A stretch of 64,000 bases of DNA from Clostridia bacterium (GTDB lineage: Bacteria; Bacillota; Clostridia; Peptostreptococcales; Anaerovoracaceae), in assembly GCA_902363595.1 (NCBI GenBank), contig CABJAP010000002.1, positions 124,001-188,000 of the forward strand. Direction: 5' to 3'. Positions within the stretch are counted from its first letter, which is position 1; every line of letters begins with the position of its first letter. Positions 61,401 to 64,000 of the stretch are shown here, in pieces. Both the position numbers and the translations under genes were made by a program. A model generated the notes under the pieces. That model was given only the letters and a program-made list of their open reading frames with translations, was not told the DNA's origin and did not search any database.

Positions 61401-62570
61401 ATGAGAGATAAGACTAATAAATTTGTTGCTGTATTGTTTTTGGCAATCATTTTTGCTTTTGGCATTGGAACCCTATTAAAATGTACAGGCACTTTAAAAG
61501 AAATGGTAAAGGATAAAAAACTGTTTACCTATAGTGCGGAAATTGAAGCAGACTTACAGGATAACTTCAAAAGCCGGTATAATTGGATTAATCTAAACGG
61601 CTTATTTCAAAGGTGTACAGGGACAACGATTATTCGAGACCCTGGCGATATTGATGTATATAAATTAGATAATGGACAGCTTACCTATAATCTAAACGAG
61701 ATAGACGTCGTTCCCTACGCCAAGAATGTGGCAGATTTAAAGAAAGCATTAGAACAGCAAGGAACAGAACTGCTGTATGTGCAGCTTCCTTTTAAGGTTG
61801 AAAAGGACTCGGCAATGCCGGCAGGAGTCCAAGAATATGGTAACGATAATGCAGATCGGTTATTGGGCGAGTTGGAAGAACAAGGTGTGGCAACTTTCGA
61901 TCTCAGAGAGGAAATACAAAAACAAGGATTGAATCATGAAGAGCTATTCTTTAATACCGATCATCATTGGCTGCCGCAGACGGCCTTGTGGGCGTCAGGC
62001 GTCATAGCTGATAAATTGCAGGAGAATTACAATTTTTCTATCAATAAACAATACAGTAATTTAAAAAATTATAAGGTTGAGGTTCATAAAGATTGGTTTT
62101 TAGGTTCTCTGGGAAAACGTACCGGTCAATGGTATGCTGGTGTGGACGACTTTGCTGTCATAACGCCAAAGTTTAAAACGGATTTTCATTTTTCGGCACG
62201 AAATAAGAATGGGAAAATGAGTCGGGATGGTGACTTTAAAGAGGTGATGTTCAAAATGTCTTTGATCAAACGAAAAGACTATTTTAGTCTCAATCCATAT
62301 GCTGGCTATGTCGGAGGTGATTATCGACTCAATACCATAAAAAACAGGATTGCGCCAAATGACAAAAAAGTATTACTTTTAAGGGATTCTTTTTCCTGTG
62401 CGTTGCTTCCATTTCTGTCTTTGAACATAAAAGAGACAACAGCGATCGATTTAAGATATTATAAGGAAAAAAGCTTAATGGAATACGCGAGAGCAGATAA
62501 ACCGGATTTGATTATCATTGCTTATAATCCCAGCTCGTTCCAAGACAGGACCTTTCAATTTGAAAATTGA
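61401..62570 (+). CDS. AlgJ/AlgX-like DHHW-family O-acetyltransferase
   Basis: This 389-aa protein has one N-terminal membrane anchor (FVAVLFLAIIFAFGIGTLL). The outer domain has the DHHW motif in FFNTDHHWLPQTALWAS and a nucleophile-type RDSFSCALLP near residue 330, as in SGNH-like AlgJ/AlgX and DHHW proteins. It would receive acetyl groups from the MBOAT protein and put them on the extracellular polymer. GAGGTTTAAA precedes the ATG. The next gene has its own promoter. Confidence 0.85.
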   Translation: MRDKTNKFVAVLFLAIIFAFGIGTLLKCTGTLKEMVKDKKLFTYSAEIEADLQDNFKSRYNWINLNGLFQRCTGTTIIRDPGDIDVYKLDNGQLTYNLNEIDVVPYAKNVADLKKALEQQGTELLYVQLPFKVEKDSAMPAGVQEYGNDNADRLLGELEEQGVATFDLREEIQKQGLNHEELFFNTDHHWLPQTALWASGVIADKLQENYNFSINKQYSNLKNYKVEVHKDWFLGSLGKRTGQWYAGVDDFAVITPKFKTDFHFSARNKNGKMSRDGDFKEVMFKMSLIKRKDYFSLNPYAGYVGGDYRLNTIKNRIAPNDKKVLLLRDSFSCALLPFLSLNIKETTAIDLRYYKEKSLMEYARADKPDLIIIAYNPSSFQDRTFQFEN

Positions 62571-62581
62571 TTATACCCTTT

Positions 62582-62610
62582 TTGAATCTAACGACAAAAT
62601 GTGGTAAACT
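62582..62610 (+). promoter_or_regulatory. Promoter for the final GT2 gene
   Basis: TTGAAT (62582-62587) and TAAACT (62605-62610) are spaced by 17 bases. The start codon is 65 bases further on. Confidence 0.65.
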
Positions 62611-62675
62611 AACTAACATAGTGAATATTTGGTAAATGTGTAGACAATAAAAGAATTAAGAAAGGATTTGGAAAA

Positions 62676-64000
62676 ATGGACATGCAAACGATTGGCGGGC
62701 TGGTGAAAAGCCGACCGGCTATTTCCGTTATCATCCCTGTTTATAACACAGAACGCTACCTGGAAGAAATGCTTGAATCTGTCGCTTTGCAGACATTTAC
62801 AGACTATGAGGCGATTATTATCAATGACGGCTCAACAGATGGTTCACAGGAAATTATTGACCGCTATTGTGAAAGCGATCCAAGATTTAAATGTTTTAAC
62901 CAGGAAAACCAAGGCGTTGCAGCAGCCAGGAACCGGGGGCTGGATCAGGCATCCGGTCAGTTTGTGGCCTTTTACGACCCAGATGATAAGGTCCCGCTCA
63001 GGGCATTAGAAAAACTGCATAAAACAATTATTGCGGAAGATGCGGATGTCAGTATCGGTATCATGAAAGAATTTTATGCGGGGGGGAACGAAAAAATCAA
63101 TGCTTATTCTAAGAAATTAGCCCAGAAAAGCGAAATCAGCAGGTTTGACGATAGCCTGATCTGGTCATTTAGTTTAACTAACAAGCTGTTTCGCAGAGAA
63201 GTGATTCGGCGGGAACAATTGCGCTTTGAAAATATCAAACACACGGAAGACGGCCTGTTTGTTTTTCAATTTATGCATAAATGCAGTAAAATCACCGGTT
63301 GCAATGCGATGGTATATTTGTACAGGCGAAGGCCCTTTTGGGAAGGTGATTCAATTACCCAGTCTGCGTCCTGCGAGCTTTTAGCTGATTTTATTTATGC
63401 GCTGGACCATATTGCTGAGATTGCTGAGAAAAACGTTGCTAATTATCTGAAAGAAGTAAAGAATTCTCAAAGGCTGTCGGATGCGGCAAGAGACGAGGCT
63501 TCTTGGTTGTGTTTAAATTATAGGGCCAGTCTGTACAATCGCCTGGTTACCACAAGTCTGGTTAATGGGTTTTATAGACAAATATGGAAGACCAGTGATC
63601 CGATTGCCGAAATCATTAATGAAAAAATAGATCAGTACAAAGTGCATATTTTTCCCGATATGTGGAAAAGAATCAAGAAACGGCATAGTGATCTGGATTT
63701 GGGGAGCCAATTAAAAGAGAAAGATGAACTATACCAGGAACCATATATTTCCTTTATTCTTGCTGACGGCATCTCAAAAGAAAACGTAAATTGGATCTTA
63801 AAGGGCATATATTTTCAAATGATGCCTTCCTTTGAGGTCATTGTTAGTGGAACTTTTGAAGATTATGTGGAAGATATATTTAAAGCATTTCCCAATTTTT
63901 ATTTTTGCGGCGGCAATGAAACGACCGGCAGTTTTAAGAAGAAAGCACTCCAGCTTTCAAAGGGTGCATATATTAATTTAATCAATGAAGACCTGGCGCC
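62676..64000 (+). CDS. Glycosyltransferase family 2 protein (partial, open at right edge)
   Basis: An uninterrupted frame runs from ATG 62676 to the right edge, 441 whole codons and two bases. AAAGGA (62661-62666) is 9 bases before the ATG. The start is AISVIIPVYNTERYLEEML, followed by INDGSTDGS, VAAARNRGLDQASG and FYDPDDK with the DxD-type acidic motif, a clear GT2 domain at about residues 15-230. A later segment (about 355 onward, ISFILADGISKENVNWILKG) resembles the start of a second GT2-like domain. The acceptor is unknown. It is probably part of the same envelope-glycan region. Confidence 0.9.
   Translation, partial: MDMQTIGGLVKSRPAISVIIPVYNTERYLEEMLESVALQTFTDYEAIIINDGSTDGSQEIIDRYCESDPRFKCFNQENQGVAAARNRGLDQASGQFVAFYDPDDKVPLRALEKLHKTIIAEDADVSIGIMKEFYAGGNEKINAYSKKLAQKSEISRFDDSLIWSFSLTNKLFRREVIRREQLRFENIKHTEDGLFVFQFMHKCSKITGCNAMVYLYRRRPFWEGDSITQSASCELLADFIYALDHIAEIAEKNVANYLKEVKNSQRLSDAARDEASWLCLNYRASLYNRLVTTSLVNGFYRQIWKTSDPIAEIINEKIDQYKVHIFPDMWKRIKKRHSDLDLGSQLKEKDELYQEPYISFILADGISKENVNWILKGIYFQMMPSFEVIVSGTFEDYVEDIFKAFPNFYFCGGNETTGSFKKKALQLSKGAYINLINEDLA

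Overview
The window looks like a chromosomal segment of a spore-forming, low-to-mid GC Firmicute of the Clostridia. The support is a hslV-hslU-codY order after topA, a YunB sporulation gene, a PrkC/PP2C pair, strong TTGACA-17-TATAAT-type promoters, AGGAGG ribosome sites and several TTG starts. A family such as Anaerovoracaceae/Family XIII is possible, but this cannot be settled by reading alone.

Layout. 1-6.3 kb: housekeeping genes (topA end, hslV, hslU, codY, yunB, hflX, a YigZ/IMPACT protein). 6.3-8.5 kb: an array of 16 tRNA genes without rRNA, interrupted by structured, partly duplicated spacers. 8.6-14.7 kb: thymidine kinase, a regulator with two GntR-type helix-turn-helix domains, two decayed signalling fragments and a large hybrid histidine kinase with two solute-binding sensor domains. 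14.9-15.9 kb, minus strand: a TIGR01212-type radical SAM protein. 16.0-27.4 kb: a compact plus-strand run queH-asnA-priA-def-fmt-zinc protease-rsmB-PP2C phosphatase-prkC-rsgA-rpe, closed by a clear terminator.

27.5-64 kb is cell-envelope carbohydrate territory. It opens with a GtrB/GtrA-type pair, a secreted beta-helix protein, a hexapeptide acyltransferase and a secreted polysaccharide deacetylase. A large surface-glycan locus follows from 33.2 kb. From about 35.0 to 56.3 kb the DNA is visibly more AT-rich and carries a pathway like that for pseudaminic acid: pseB (two copies), pseC, pseH, pseG, pseI and an SpsF-type nucleotidyltransferase. It also carries accessory enzymes that are unusual together: a FabG-like reductase, a MaoC/R-hydratase, an LpxD-like N-acyltransferase, a PIG-L deacetylase, an aldo/keto reductase, an HpcH/HpaI aldolase and an ATP-grasp enzyme. 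My main inference is that the locus makes a nonulosonic acid with a tailored N-acyl group, possibly (R)-3-hydroxybutyryl, instead of plain N-acetyl. Flippase, chain-length, polymerase and initiating phosphosugar transferase genes complete a Wzx/Wzy-style export system.

The locus has been rearranged. Part of the flippase gene, the 3' part of pseC and all of pseB were duplicated around 43.3-45.0 kb. The second pseC is dead, the second pseB is intact but mosaic, and a second nucleotidyltransferase survives only as a stub. At the right boundary (55.5-56.2 kb) broken rmlA and polymerase remnants precede an intact rmlA. A more GC-balanced module follows: a two-domain GT2/CDP-glycerol glycerophosphotransferase, an MBOAT plus AlgJ/DHHW O-acetylation pair, and a GT2 protein running off the right edge.
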